NCBI RefSeq assembly: GCF_039544105.1
Contig: NZ_BAABLA010000118.1
DNA: 64,000 bases
From: Haloechinothrix_A salitolerans
GTDB lineage: Bacteria; Actinomycetota; Actinomycetes; Mycobacteriales; Pseudonocardiaceae
Strand: one strand, 5' to 3'
Part shown: positions 18,301-26,312 of the stretch, one piece after another
How positions within the stretch are numbered: position 1 is the first letter of the stretch
Layout of the letters: each line of letters starts with the position of its first letter
Made by a program: the position numbers and the translations under genes
The notes under the pieces: model-generated
The model's database searches: none
Told to the model about the DNA's origin: nothing
What the model saw: only the letters and a program-made list of their open reading frames with translations

Positions 18301-18903
18301 CTCCTCCTCGACCAGCATGACGCTGGCGCCCGCACGGGCCGCCGCGATCGCCGCGGACATGCCCGCCGGGCCGCCGCCCGCGATCAGGACGTCCGGGTGG
18401 GCGTAGCGCTTGTCGTAGTAGTCATGCGGCGTGTCGGGGGAGATCTCGCCCGCGTGCACGAAGCCCCGCAGCACCTTCTGATACGTCGGCCAGAGGAACT
18501 CCGGCTTCATGAACGTCTTGTAGTAGAACCCCGCGGTGAGGAACCGGCCCGCGAACCGGTTGATCGCCTTGACGTCGAACTTCAGCGAGGGCCATGTGTT
18601 CTGCGACGAGACCGCCATGCCCGGCTCCGCCAGCCGGTGGCCGCCGCGCACGTTCGGCTCGTCGTCGACTTGGACCATGCAGCCCGGGTCGTGGAAGCTC
18701 GCGGTGAGCAACCCGCGCGGGCGGTGATACTTGAAGCTGCGAGAGAACACCCGCTCGCCGTCGGCGGCCAGCGCCGAGACGATGGTGTCGCCCGGATGGG
18801 CGGTGACCGTCCTACCGTTCCAGGTGAACTCGAACGCCCTCCTGCGGTCAATCACCTCGCCGGGCTGCGGTCCCAGCCGCATCCTGCCAACCTGCTGGCT
18901 CAT
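15394..18903 (-). CDS. mgdCD: N-methylglutamate dehydrogenase, fused SoxA-like (MgdC) and SoxG-like (MgdD) subunits
   Basis: The product has 1169 residues. Residues 1-170 form the SoxA N-terminal domain. GGGPAGMSAA (176-185) starts a nucleotide-binding domain, and a GcvT-like THF-binding domain covers about 590-965. This is a complete SoxA/MgdC subunit. It continues without a stop through a proline-rich linker (about 970-1000) into about 170 residues typical of SoxG/MgdD, the gamma subunit, which is normally a separate gene. The complex oxidises N-methylglutamate (or sarcosine) and passes the methyl group to THF. The start overlaps the mgdB stop as ATGA. Sarcosine oxidase is the main alternative; the adjacent gmaS-mgsABC favours N-methylglutamate. 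Confidence 0.85.
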   Translation of the reverse strand: MSQQVGRMRLGPQPGEVIDRRRAFEFTWNGRTVTAHPGDTIVSALAADGERVFSRSFKYHRPRGLLTASFHDPGCMVQVDDEPNVRGGHRLAEPGMAVSSQNTWPSLKFDVKAINRFAGRFLTAGFYYKTFMKPEFLWPTYQKVLRGFVHAGEISPDTPHDYYDKRYAHPDVLIAGGGPAGMSAAIAAARAGASVMLVEEEHQLGGHLRWTDPAAAAELTAEVAATDGIEVLTNSTVAGRYDQNWIAVAQRDLPHARERLIKARARTLVVAGGLIERPYVFAGNDTPGVMLSTAVRRLINLHAVKPGQRAVVLTANPEGDAAVADLERAGVEVAHVADARKGEDVVRVHGRKGVKAVELSGGQKIDADLFVTATGWTAPTSLLNMAGDVPVYSPTAARFLPGGTAGESVLATGGIAGDGSLDELREHAEATGTEAARRAAGGRYHQLAAVPTRNGGKLSKPKGTAATLPQLPVHEHPELFRASTHGIVDYSEDVSSKDLHAAVREGYDSAELAKRFTTATMGPVQGKLETINAIATIAEATGKTIAENGTTTWRPMYTPVSLGALAGRIFEPVRYSPMQPWHEKHNATPLVAGQWIRPDHYGDPAAEVRNVRDNVGIIDVTPIGKLDLRGPDVPKLLNLLYVNKWSKLGIGRVRYGVMCAEDGVVMDDGVTGRLGEDHYLMSTTSSGAANVWEWVENWLQTEHPDWQVHVTPVTTAYASINVAGPKSRELVSRLTEGVDLSAEAFGYMQVRTGRVAGVDDCVLWRIGFTGELSYELHVPASYGLHVWEQLLEHGADLGVRPFGVEGQRILRLEKGHLIVGQDTDGLTKGYSAGIDWAIKLDKDDFVGKPELVWQHENGGGTRLVGIQPLDGTVVPPEASQIVNSRGTIVGRITSSRMSPTLNRAICLGQVEADLAKPGTTLTVHLPTGTKVGARVTEHHAHVDPEGTRQNIDTPPSQPRPHATPVARSPIPASGRTTTIAGWQVDARRSSATLRLADHTLLAKVGIRAAHDGSIAQALGTRFGRAVHDNGSAVIVGSGPGEWFVLGSPGSQDKLLTRMRNLVEETGEFGTVIDQTHGRALMKLTGEHAADLLAKVCGVDLSEAATPDGAALRTSVARLVTDVVRIDENGTPAYLLHCERSSGQYLFNALLDAGNEFGIEIDGCPTAPTL

Positions 18904-19142
18904 CGGGTGGCCTCCGTCTCGTTGCTCAGGGTGTGGCGCCGCACGCGGATGAAGCGCCTGCACCCGGCGGTGTGGTACCAGTTCTCGTCCACCCAGCCGT
19001 TGGCGTTGCGGCGGAAGTACAGGTAGCGCCGCCACTGCTCGGGCGTCGCCGTGCCGACGTCCGGCCGGGAGGTGACTTCGCCGTGGTGGGTGAACTCCGA
19101 GGCGTTACGCGGCCCGCACCACGGGCAGGGAAGCTGGATCAT
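18900..19142 (-). CDS. mgdB: N-methylglutamate dehydrogenase delta subunit (SoxD-like, MgdB)
   Basis: This 80-residue protein is the small zinc-binding subunit of heterotetrameric sarcosine-oxidase-type complexes. Cys6 and Cys9 in PCPWCG, with His57 and Cys61 in WYHTAGCRRF, give the expected metal site. The W-R-R-Y-L-Y-x-R-x-N-x-x-G-x3-E-x-W segment is typical of the family. It lies 42 bp after mgdA, and its stop overlaps the mgdCD start, so it is translated as part of the operon. Confidence 0.88.
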   Translation of the reverse strand: MIQLPCPWCGPRNASEFTHHGEVTSRPDVGTATPEQWRRYLYFRRNANGWVDENWYHTAGCRRFIRVRRHTLSNETEATR

Positions 19143-19184
19143 GACGTGGTTCCTCTCCGAAAGTCCTGGGATCTCGCTGATGCC

Positions 19185-20486
19185 TCAGTGCCCGACCGCC
19201 GCGGCGCCCTTTTCACCGACGAGCTGTCCCGTGGTGAACCGGTCGATGCCAAACGGCGCGATGATCTCGGGTGGGCGTCCGTTGGCGACGGTGTCGGCCA
19301 TCGCCTCACCGGAGACCGGCCCCGCTTTGAAGCCATACGTTCCCCAGCCGACGTCGACATGGAAACCGTCCACATGGGTCGGACCCATGATCGGCGAGTA
19401 ATCCGGTGTCATGTCACACAAACCGGCCCATTGGCGCAGCAGCCGCATCTTCGACACCGGTGGCATCAGCTCGAGCACGTGACCCGCGAGCCCCTCGGCG
19501 AACTCCAGCGAACCGCGCATCGAGTACGACGTGAACGGATCAACGCTGGCGCCGAACACCAGCTCACCCCGGTCGGTCTGCGAGACGTAGACGTGCAGCG
19601 TGCCGGACACGACGACGGTGCCCAAGAAGGGTTTGACCGGCTCGGTCACCGCCGCCTGCAGCGGCGACGTCGTCACCGGCATGTCGACACCGGCCATGTC
19701 CGAGATCAACGTCGACCAGCCCGCCGTGCAGTTCACCACCACCGGCGTGGAGACCTCACCCCGGTTGGTGCGCACACCTGTGACCCGGCCACCCGCGGTC
19801 TCGATGTCGGTGACTTCGGTGTTCTGGTGCAGGTGCACGCCGTGGGCGTCGGCCGCGCGGGCGTAGCCCCACACGACGGCATCGTGCCGGATGATCCCGC
19901 CCGGCGGGTGATACAGCGCGCCGAGGATCGGGTAACGCGTGTCGGTGGAGGTGTCCAGATAGGGCACCAGCTTCTTGATCTCGTCCGGGTCGATCACCTC
20001 GGAATCCACACCCTGGAGCTTGTTCACCTCGGCGCGCCACCGCAGCGTGCGCAGCGAGTTGTCGTTGTGCGCCAGCGTCATGTGACCGCGTTGCGAGAAC
20101 ATCACGTTGAAGTTCAGTTCGTCTGCCAGGTTCTCGTACAAGTGCAGCGAGCGGTCGTAGAACCGCACACCCTCCGGCGTCAGATAGTTCGACCGCAGGA
20201 TCGCGGTGTTGCGGCCGGAACCGCCACCACCGAGGTAGCCCTTGTCCAGCACCGCCACGTTGGTGATGCCGTGGTTGGCCGCCAAGTAGTACGCGGTCGC
20301 CAGACCGTGCACCCCGCCACCGACGATGACGACGTCGTACGTGGACTTCAGCGGCCGCTCCTGCCACACACGCGGCCAGTCCGAGCGCGACAGACCACGC
20401 TTGAACAAACCGAACGCGGAGTATCGCTGTGGCTTCCGCTTACCGTTGCGGTTGCCCGCACGGTGGCTGCCGTTTCCCACGGACAT
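19185..20486 (-). CDS. mgdA: N-methylglutamate dehydrogenase beta subunit (SoxB-like, MgdA)
   Basis: The 433-residue flavoprotein is the catalytic DAO-type subunit that oxidises the N-methyl group. It has an N-terminal basic extension of about 45 residues, then VVIVGGGVHGLATAYYLA (52-69). RHDAV with His201 sits where sarcosine oxidase beta subunits attach FMN covalently (inferred from motif memory). A C-terminal GWGTYGFKAGPVSG loop contacts FAD. It is the first gene of mgdA-mgdB-mgdCD-fhs. The shared 23-bp motif lies 114-136 bp upstream. Substrate choice between N-methylglutamate and sarcosine is taken from context. Confidence 0.87.
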   Translation of the reverse strand: MSVGNGSHRAGNRNGKRKPQRYSAFGLFKRGLSRSDWPRVWQERPLKSTYDVVIVGGGVHGLATAYYLAANHGITNVAVLDKGYLGGGGSGRNTAILRSNYLTPEGVRFYDRSLHLYENLADELNFNVMFSQRGHMTLAHNDNSLRTLRWRAEVNKLQGVDSEVIDPDEIKKLVPYLDTSTDTRYPILGALYHPPGGIIRHDAVVWGYARAADAHGVHLHQNTEVTDIETAGGRVTGVRTNRGEVSTPVVVNCTAGWSTLISDMAGVDMPVTTSPLQAAVTEPVKPFLGTVVVSGTLHVYVSQTDRGELVFGASVDPFTSYSMRGSLEFAEGLAGHVLELMPPVSKMRLLRQWAGLCDMTPDYSPIMGPTHVDGFHVDVGWGTYGFKAGPVSGEAMADTVANGRPPEIIAPFGIDRFTTGQLVGEKGAAAVGH

Positions 20487-20599
20487 GCGCGCCTCCTAGC
20501 TGATGCTTCGGACTCGCGAGCGGTCCTCAGCACTTGTCGTTCCGCTGGCCGCATCCGTCGTGCGGCTGGTGATGACCGCCACCATACGACGCTGGGTGG

Positions 20600-20622
20600 A
20601 CAATGTCCACTGTCATGAAACA
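20600..20622 (-). promoter_or_regulatory. Shared 23-bp motif upstream of mgdA
   Basis: Read on the minus strand, this copy is TGTTTCAT, four bases, GTGGACA, two bases, GT. TGGACA with TATGGT 17 bases downstream would make an acceptable -35/-10 pair, so GTGGACA may double as a promoter element with TGTTTCAT as an activator box. TGGACAATGTCCA is also palindromic here (20597-20609). Confidence 0.6.
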
Positions 20623-20676
20623 TTAGGAGGCAAAAAGGTGCGCCCCGAGTGAACGGCGCTGTCGAGAAGCTGACCC

Positions 20677-21309
20677 TCAGCTGCCGGGGTTGACCGCCTT
20701 GACGGCGAGGAACTGGATGGGCAGCGAGATGAGCTCGGCGGGCCCGTGCATGACCTCGCCGACGAACTGCAGCGTGTCGCCGGGTTCGAGCAGGTAGCGC
20801 GCGCTGCCGTAGGCGTACTCCATCTTCCCGGAGATCATGAAGATCAGCTCGGTGCCCGCGTGCTGGTACAGCGGGAACACCTCGGAGCGCTCGGTGAGCG
20901 TGACGAGGATGGGTTCGAGCCGGTCGTGCGGGGCGCGCATGGCGCCGAGCATCTGGTAGCGGTGGCCGGGGCCGGAGCCCTTGTGGTGGATGTCGAGGCC
21001 GCTGCCGGCCTTGACGAACACGACGTCCTGCTCTTCGGACAGGCCGCGGAAGAACGCGGTGACCGGGACCGACAGCGCCTGCGACAAGCTCGCCAGCGTC
21101 GCGAGGCTGGGGGAGGTCTGCATGTTCTCGATCTTCGAGAGCATGCCCTTGCTCAGCCCGCTCTCGGCGGCGAGCTTGCCGACCGTCCAGCCGAGCTGCT
21201 GCCGGAACTCGCGGACGCGCTCGGCGATCACCGTGCTGAGCGCTTCCTCCAGCTCGGCGCCCGCCTCGTCGAGGTCCTCGGCCGGGAGCGCGCTGTTCTC
21301 CTCGGTCAT
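20677..21309 (-). CDS. XRE family regulator with C-terminal cupin domain
   Basis: The 210-residue protein has an XRE helix-turn-helix at about 30-85 (GWTVGKLAAESGLSKGMLSKIENMQTSPS) and a small cupin sensor domain at about 125-195 (HAGTELIFMISGKMEYAYG). This layout is that of PuuR and similar regulators of amine and amino acid catabolism. The start at 21309 is chosen; an upstream in-frame ATG would add 19 charged residues. It sits between the two arms of the N-methylglutamate pathway and diverges from gmaS. It is a natural candidate for the regulator of this pathway, possibly acting at the shared 23-bp motif, but that is inference. Confidence 0.85.
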   Translation of the reverse strand: MTEENSALPAEDLDEAGAELEEALSTVIAERVREFRQQLGWTVGKLAAESGLSKGMLSKIENMQTSPSLATLASLSQALSVPVTAFFRGLSEEQDVVFVKAGSGLDIHHKGSGPGHRYQMLGAMRAPHDRLEPILVTLTERSEVFPLYQHAGTELIFMISGKMEYAYGSARYLLEPGDTLQFVGEVMHGPAELISLPIQFLAVKAVNPGS

Positions 21310-21527
21310 GGCTCGATCATGACACTCATCGCGTTGCCGATCCCTTTCGCGTCCACCGTCGCTCACCCCGTGAACGGGGTGGCTGGGTCAACTCTAGACC
21401 CTCCTGTCGATTTTTCGCGCTACCTGGCGCGCGTGTTCCCGCAGGTCGTCACGGGTTTATCCGGCGCGGCCGACGGCGGGCGACGGGATAGATTGGCGCG
21501 AAGGGGTTGTCTCATGAGAGGAGACCG

Positions 21528-21550
21528 CGTTTACTAAGCGTGGACAACGG
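21528..21550 (+). promoter_or_regulatory. Shared 23-bp motif upstream of gmaS
   Basis: This copy reads CGTTTACT, four bases, GTGGACA, two bases, GG, and ends 55 bases before the gmaS start. It is the most diverged of the four copies but keeps every invariant position. A small inverted repeat GTCTC/GAGAC flanks it at about 21509-21525. Confidence 0.55.
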
Positions 21551-21605
21551 AGTGCCGTACACCACATCTCCCACCGGCCAGCGGGCGGGACAAGGAGGGC
21601 GAGAC

Positions 21606-23003
21606 ATGACGACCGACCTTGAGAACTTTCTCGCACAGCGAGGTCGTGACGAGCAGGTCGCGGCGGTCAGGCGGCAGATCGACGAGCAGGACGTGCGCTA
21701 CATCTATCTGCAGTTCGTATCGGTCACCGGCCGCATCATGGGCAAGGGTGTGCCCGCGGCGCACTGGGAGAAGTTCGCTCACGACGGCTTCCAGCTCGTT
21801 TACGGCGCCACCGCGAACCTGTTCATCGACCGTCACGGCGACTACATCGGCTACGGCGCGGAGGCCCGCGAGCTCGTGGGCATTCCTGACGTGGACACGT
21901 TCTGCGTGCTCCCGTGGGACCCGCACACCGCGCGTGTGTTCTGCACCCTGTTCCGGGGTAGGGAGGAAGACGTCGACCCCGGCGCGTATCTGACGTCGGA
22001 CTGCCGCGGCAACCTCAAGCGGATCCACGAGGCGTTCGAGGCCGAGACCGGGCTGCATCTGCGGGTGGGTACCGAACCCGAGATGATGTGGCTCAAGAAC
22101 AATCCCGACGGCACGCCGTCGGTCGACGGCAAGACGAAGCCGTTCTGCTACCACATCGACCAGTTCTCCGAGCTGCAGCCGCTCATCCACCGCGTGATCG
22201 AGTACGGCACGGCGATGGGTCTTGACATGATCCAGGGCGACCACGAGGACGCCCCCGGCCAGCTGGAGCTGAACTGGCAGTTCGACCGCGCCGAGCTCAC
22301 CGCCGACCGGCTGACCACCTACCGGCAGATCTGCAAGCAGGTCGGCCGCGAGTTCGACGCCTACCCGTGCTTCATGCCCAAGCCGTTCATGGGCGTCTCC
22401 GCGAACGGCTGCCACCACAACATCTCGCTGTGGGAAGGTGACGAGAACGCCTTCCTGCCCGACACCGACAACCCGAGGATGCCCAGCAAGCGCGGGCTCG
22501 CGGCCATCGGCGGTGTGCTGGAGCACCTCGACGCGCTGACCTGCCTCAGCTCGCCGACGGTCAACTCGTACCGGCGGCTCTGGGACACCGGGTTCTGGGC
22601 GCCGCTCTACGCCGACTGGGGTTTCCAGAACCGCACGACCGCGCTGCGCGTCAGTGCACCGGGCCGCTTCGAGTACCGGTCGGTGGACTCGTCGGTCAAC
22701 CCGTACCTGTCGATGGCGGGGCTGATTACCGCGATGGGCGACGGGATTCGCCGCAACCTCGATCCCGGTCCGCCGGAGGAGCGCAACATCTACGAGGCCA
22801 TGGCCGACGGCAAAGACGTCCACAAGATCCCGATGACGCTCGGCGACGCCCTTGAAGCGCTGCGCGGCGACGACGTGGTCCGCAAGGCCCTGCCTGGCGA
22901 GATGTACACCGTCTTCGAGCACTACAAGCGCGACGAATGGGAGCGCTACTGCGCCGCGGTCACCGACTGGGACGTCAAGGAGTACCTAGACATCCTGCCG
23001 TAA
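21606..23003 (+). CDS. gmaS: Gamma-glutamylmethylamide synthetase
   Basis: GmaS joins methylamine to the gamma-carboxyl of glutamate with ATP. The 465-residue protein is a glutamine-synthetase fold: GTEPEMMWLKNN with the metal-binding glutamates, HEDAPGQLELNW, NGCHHNISLW, and the ATP-site segment FEYRSVDSSVNPYL. It lacks the adenylylation-loop tyrosine context of GlnA. The start at 21606 is set by AAGGAGGG at 21593-21600. It leads gmaS-mgsA-mgsB-mgsC and follows a copy of the 23-bp motif. Plain glutamine synthetase or glutamylpolyamine synthetase would be possible from the fold alone; the mgs genes decide for methylamine. Confidence 0.88.
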   Translation: MTTDLENFLAQRGRDEQVAAVRRQIDEQDVRYIYLQFVSVTGRIMGKGVPAAHWEKFAHDGFQLVYGATANLFIDRHGDYIGYGAEARELVGIPDVDTFCVLPWDPHTARVFCTLFRGREEDVDPGAYLTSDCRGNLKRIHEAFEAETGLHLRVGTEPEMMWLKNNPDGTPSVDGKTKPFCYHIDQFSELQPLIHRVIEYGTAMGLDMIQGDHEDAPGQLELNWQFDRAELTADRLTTYRQICKQVGREFDAYPCFMPKPFMGVSANGCHHNISLWEGDENAFLPDTDNPRMPSKRGLAAIGGVLEHLDALTCLSSPTVNSYRRLWDTGFWAPLYADWGFQNRTTALRVSAPGRFEYRSVDSSVNPYLSMAGLITAMGDGIRRNLDPGPPEERNIYEAMADGKDVHKIPMTLGDALEALRGDDVVRKALPGEMYTVFEHYKRDEWERYCAAVTDWDVKEYLDILP

Positions 23004-23119
23004 CCGACGAACCCGCGACGAAGGAGCTTGGGTTCGTCGGAACCAAATCGACAGCCGCGGCGAAGCCGCGACCACGCCCGGGGGCGGAGCCCCCGTGGCT
23101 GCGGCGCAAGCCGCGACCA
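23004..23119 (+). repeat. Cluster of hairpins between gmaS and mgsA
   Basis: Directly after the gmaS stop, CCGACGAACCC (23004-23014) pairs with GGGTTCGTCGG (23030-23040). It is followed by CGCGG/CCGCG (23056-23070), CGGGGGC/GCCCCCG with a GGA loop (23079-23095), and a second GCGGC/GCCGC hairpin. GCGGCGAAGCCGCGACCA (23057-23074) recurs at 23101-23119 with one extra base. This is a compact array of extragenic palindromes inside an operon. Confidence 0.7.
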
Positions 23120-23149
23120 AGCAGTTGTGTCCGACGAAGGAGGACTCGG

Positions 23150-24079
23150 ATGTGCGGTATCGCCGGCATCATCTATACGAATGGCCGAGGTGACGTCGGC
23201 CGCGACATGACCAACATGCTGCAGGCCATGAAGCATCGCGGCCCCGACTCGACGGGCTACGCGCTGTACGGCGAGCCGAACGACCTGCTCGTGATGCGCT
23301 TCAAGTTGGCGGACCCGAACGATGGTAGCGACTTCGGCTACGAGGAGCGGCTCAACCGCAGCCGCCGGGAGGTCGAGGCACGGCTGGCGAAGATCGGCGC
23401 GACGATTGACCGCGTCGAGGGTGAGTCGGAGTACGCCTACCGGGCGACGTTCCGGTATGACGGCGAACTGAAGCCGCTCGCCGACTACGTCGAGGACGTC
23501 CCCGGCGCCGAGGTGCTCTCGCTCGGGCATTCGCTGGAGATCATCAAGGACCTCGGTGACGCCGAGACCGTCGCCGAGCAGTACCGGCTGAAGGAGTTCA
23601 CCGGCACCCACGCCATCGGCCATGTGCGGATGGCGACTGAATCCGATGTGGACATCGCGGGCGCGCACCCCTACTGGGCGTACCCGTTCTCGGACGTCGC
23701 CGTCGTCCATAACGGACAGTTGACCAACTATCACCAGTGGCGGCGCAGGCTCGAGCGGACCGGTCACCGGTTCCAGTCCGAATGCGACTCCGAGATCATC
23801 GCCGTCTACCTGGCGCAGAGCATGGCCGACGGCCTGCCGCTCGAAGCGGCGATGAAGCAGAGCCTCGAGGACCTGGACGGCGTGTTCACCTACCTGGTCG
23901 TCACGCAGGACCAGCTCGGCATGGCCAAGGACGAGATGGCCGCCAAGCCGCTGGTGCTGCACGAGGGCGACGGCGTCGTGGCGCTGGCCTCCGAGGAGGG
24001 CGCCATCCGCGAGGTACTGAACCAGGAGATCGATTCCTACGACCCGTACGAAGGGGAGGTGATGGTGTGGAGCAGGTGA
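23150..24079 (+). CDS. mgsA: N-methylglutamate synthase subunit A (class II amidotransferase type)
   Basis: The 309-residue protein is a class II glutamine amidotransferase domain whose Cys2 (MCGIAGI) becomes the N-terminal nucleophile after removal of Met. It keeps the family segments KHRGPDSTGYALY, IGHVRMATESDVDIAGAHPYW and HNGQLTNY. In the MgsABC complex it handles the gamma-glutamylmethylamide substrate and releases methylamine, which is transferred to 2-oxoglutarate to give N-methylglutamate. The ATG at 23150 follows AAGGAGG. It overlaps mgsB by 13 bases. Confidence 0.88.
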   Translation: MCGIAGIIYTNGRGDVGRDMTNMLQAMKHRGPDSTGYALYGEPNDLLVMRFKLADPNDGSDFGYEERLNRSRREVEARLAKIGATIDRVEGESEYAYRATFRYDGELKPLADYVEDVPGAEVLSLGHSLEIIKDLGDAETVAEQYRLKEFTGTHAIGHVRMATESDVDIAGAHPYWAYPFSDVAVVHNGQLTNYHQWRRRLERTGHRFQSECDSEIIAVYLAQSMADGLPLEAAMKQSLEDLDGVFTYLVVTQDQLGMAKDEMAAKPLVLHEGDGVVALASEEGAIREVLNQEIDSYDPYEGEVMVWSR

Positions 24080-24882
24080 TGCAGGCACCCGAGCAGAGCA
24101 CCGTCGCGACGAAGCCTGGCCGCTACGACATTCGTGGTCTGGCTGAGCCGGACGCCGTCGCTCCGCGCACCGCCGTCGTCAGTGGCGACAAGGCCGAGCT
24201 GGACGCCGCCGATCTGAGCACAAGGCAGATCAACCTCGAGCTGCGCAGGCTGCTGAACGAGGAGGGCGTCAGCGACATCACGGTGCGCAATCCACGGGCC
24301 AGGCACTCGATCGCCGTCGGTCTGCTGGAGCGGTGTCGGATCAAGATCGACGGCAGCCTCGGCTACTTCGGTTGCGGGCTCATCGATGGCCCCGAGATCC
24401 ACGTGACCGGCCGGGTCGGCTGGTCGGTCGCCGAGAACATGATGTCCGGCGTCGTCGTGGTCGACAAGAACGCTGGTTCGCTGACCGGCGCCGCGATACG
24501 CGGCGGCGACCTCGTCATCCGTGGTCACGTCGGCGCGAGGACGGGTATCGACCAGAAGGGCGGCACCATCATCGTCGGCGGCAACGCCGGGTCGATGACC
24601 GGGTTCATGATGCAGCGTGGCCGCCAGATCATCTGCGGTGACGCGGGCAACGGCCTCGGCGACTCGATGTACGACGGCACGCTCTACGTCGCGGGCAAGG
24701 TCGCCTCACTCGGCATCGACTGCGTCGAGGCGGAGATGACCGACGCCGACGCCGAGCTGATCGACCGCAAGTTCCGTATCTACGGACTCGACCGTCCGGA
24801 CACATTCCGGAAGTTCGTCTGCGGCAAGCAGCTCTACAACTACGACACCCTCGAGCCCTCCGAGCGCAAGCTCGTCCTCTAG
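24067..24882 (+). CDS. mgsB: N-methylglutamate synthase subunit B (GltB C-terminal type)
   Basis: The 271-residue protein is built from glycine-rich beta-helix repeats (DGPEIHVTGRVGWSVAENMMSG, GGDLVIRGHVGARTG, GGTIIVGGNAGSMTG). It corresponds to the C-terminal GXGXG domain of glutamate synthase. GTG 24067 was chosen because GGGGAGG lies seven bases before it; ATG 24079 is an alternative. In the complex it is a structural scaffold between the amidotransferase (MgsA) and the FMN synthase (MgsC) subunits. Confidence 0.86.
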   Translation: MEQVMQAPEQSTVATKPGRYDIRGLAEPDAVAPRTAVVSGDKAELDAADLSTRQINLELRRLLNEEGVSDITVRNPRARHSIAVGLLERCRIKIDGSLGYFGCGLIDGPEIHVTGRVGWSVAENMMSGVVVVDKNAGSLTGAAIRGGDLVIRGHVGARTGIDQKGGTIIVGGNAGSMTGFMMQRGRQIICGDAGNGLGDSMYDGTLYVAGKVASLGIDCVEAEMTDADAELIDRKFRIYGLDRPDTFRKFVCGKQLYNYDTLEPSERKLVL

Positions 24883-24893
24883 GAGAGAGTCAT

Positions 24894-26312
24894 ATGGCTG
24901 ACGAGACAGCACCGTCGGAGACCACGCTCCTCGGCGAGAGCAAGATTTTCACCCCCGAGGTCATCAACGACATCCACATGAAGGCCGAGCTCGGTCGCTA
25001 CCGGATGCGCGGGGGCGGGATCTTCAAGAAGATCCCGCACTGGGATGAGCTCGTGTTCCTCCCAGGCACCCTCACGCGATTCGTGATCGAGGGCTACCGC
25101 GAGAAGTGCGAGACCAAGACCGTGCTCGGCTCGCGCTTCGCGAAGAAGCCGCTGGAGCTGGACATCCCCATCTACATCACGGGAATGAGCTTCGGCGCGC
25201 TGTCGCTGGAGGCCAAGATGGCGCTCGCCAAGGGCGCGTCGATGGCGGGCACGGCGACCTGTTCGGGTGAGGGCGGGATGATCCCGCCGGAGCGCGACCT
25301 GTCCACGAAGTGGTACTACCAGGTGATCCAGAGCCGTTACGGCTTCAACCCGCACCACCTGATGCTGGCCGACGCGGTCGAGTTCTTCATCGGACAGGGG
25401 TGCAAGGTCGGCATGGGTGGCCACCTCATGGGCCAGAAGGTCACCGAGCAGGTCGCCGAGATGCGCTCGTTGCCACCGGGCATCGACCAGCGCAGCCCGG
25501 CGCGGCATCCGGACTGGATGGGCCCTGACGACCTGTCGCTGAAGGTGCAGGAGGTCCGCGAGGCGACCGACTACCAGGTACCGATCCAGCTGAAGCTCGG
25601 CGCCTCGCGCGTGTACGACGACGTGCGGATGGCGGCGAAGTGTGGGCCCGACGTCATCTACCTGGACGGTGCCGAAGGTGGCACCGGCGCCGGACCGCAC
25701 ATCGGAACCGAGGAGACCGGCATCCCGCTGATGGCGGCCATTCCCGAGGCGCGAAGGGCGCTGGAGGACGTCGGCCTCGCCGACGAGATCGACCTCGTGG
25801 TGGCGGGTGGTATCCGCAACGGCGCGGACGTCGCCAAGTGCATCGCGCTCGGCGCGACGGCCGTCGCGATCGGCACCGCCGCGCTGATGGCACTGGGCTC
25901 CAACAAGGAGATCCCGGGGGTCACCGACTACGTGGGCGCCACCGGCGCCCCGGCCAGCAAGTTCTACCACATGCACACCGGAAACGACCCGGCTGGCATC
26001 ACCACCCAGGACCCGGAGCTGCGCAAACGGCTCGATGTCGACGAGGGTGCGATGCGGGTCTACAACTTCCTCCACGCGTTGACGCTCGAGGCGCAGATGC
26101 TTGCCCGCGCCTGCGGCAAAACCAACATCCACAGTCTCGAGCCGGAGGACCTCGCCGCGCTGACCACCGAGTCGGCCGCGATGGCCAAGGTTCCGCTCGC
26201 GGGCACCAACTACGTCCCCGGCGTGACCGAGGACAAGACGTTGGGCGAGATCAAGCAACTGCTGGAGAAACACGTGGCCAACGACGGCCTTGCGGGAGGT
26301 AGTGGTGTCTGA
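24894..26312 (+). CDS. mgsC: N-methylglutamate synthase subunit C (FMN-binding GltB type)
   Basis: The 472-residue protein is the FMN-binding barrel of glutamate synthase. Landmarks are YITGMSFGALSLEAKMALAKGASMAGTATCSGEGGM, the phosphate-binding QLKLGAS, YLDGAEGGTGAGP, and VVAGGIRNGADVAKCIALGATAVAIGTAAL. It forms N-methylglutamate from the imine of 2-oxoglutarate and methylamine. The start follows AGGAGAG. The gene ends by overlapping the start of the next small gene, so the latter is probably co-translated. Confidence 0.9.
   Translation: MADETAPSETTLLGESKIFTPEVINDIHMKAELGRYRMRGGGIFKKIPHWDELVFLPGTLTRFVIEGYREKCETKTVLGSRFAKKPLELDIPIYITGMSFGALSLEAKMALAKGASMAGTATCSGEGGMIPPERDLSTKWYYQVIQSRYGFNPHHLMLADAVEFFIGQGCKVGMGGHLMGQKVTEQVAEMRSLPPGIDQRSPARHPDWMGPDDLSLKVQEVREATDYQVPIQLKLGASRVYDDVRMAAKCGPDVIYLDGAEGGTGAGPHIGTEETGIPLMAAIPEARRALEDVGLADEIDLVVAGGIRNGADVAKCIALGATAVAIGTAALMALGSNKEIPGVTDYVGATGAPASKFYHMHTGNDPAGITTQDPELRKRLDVDEGAMRVYNFLHALTLEAQMLARACGKTNIHSLEPEDLAALTTESAAMAKVPLAGTNYVPGVTEDKTLGEIKQLLEKHVANDGLAGGSGV

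Noticed and set aside
16339..19026. 895-residue open frame on the plus strand
   Set aside because: It is antisense to mgdCD and mgdB. Its composition (Val, Arg, Gly, Asp rich, no motif) is typical of a GC-rich shadow frame.
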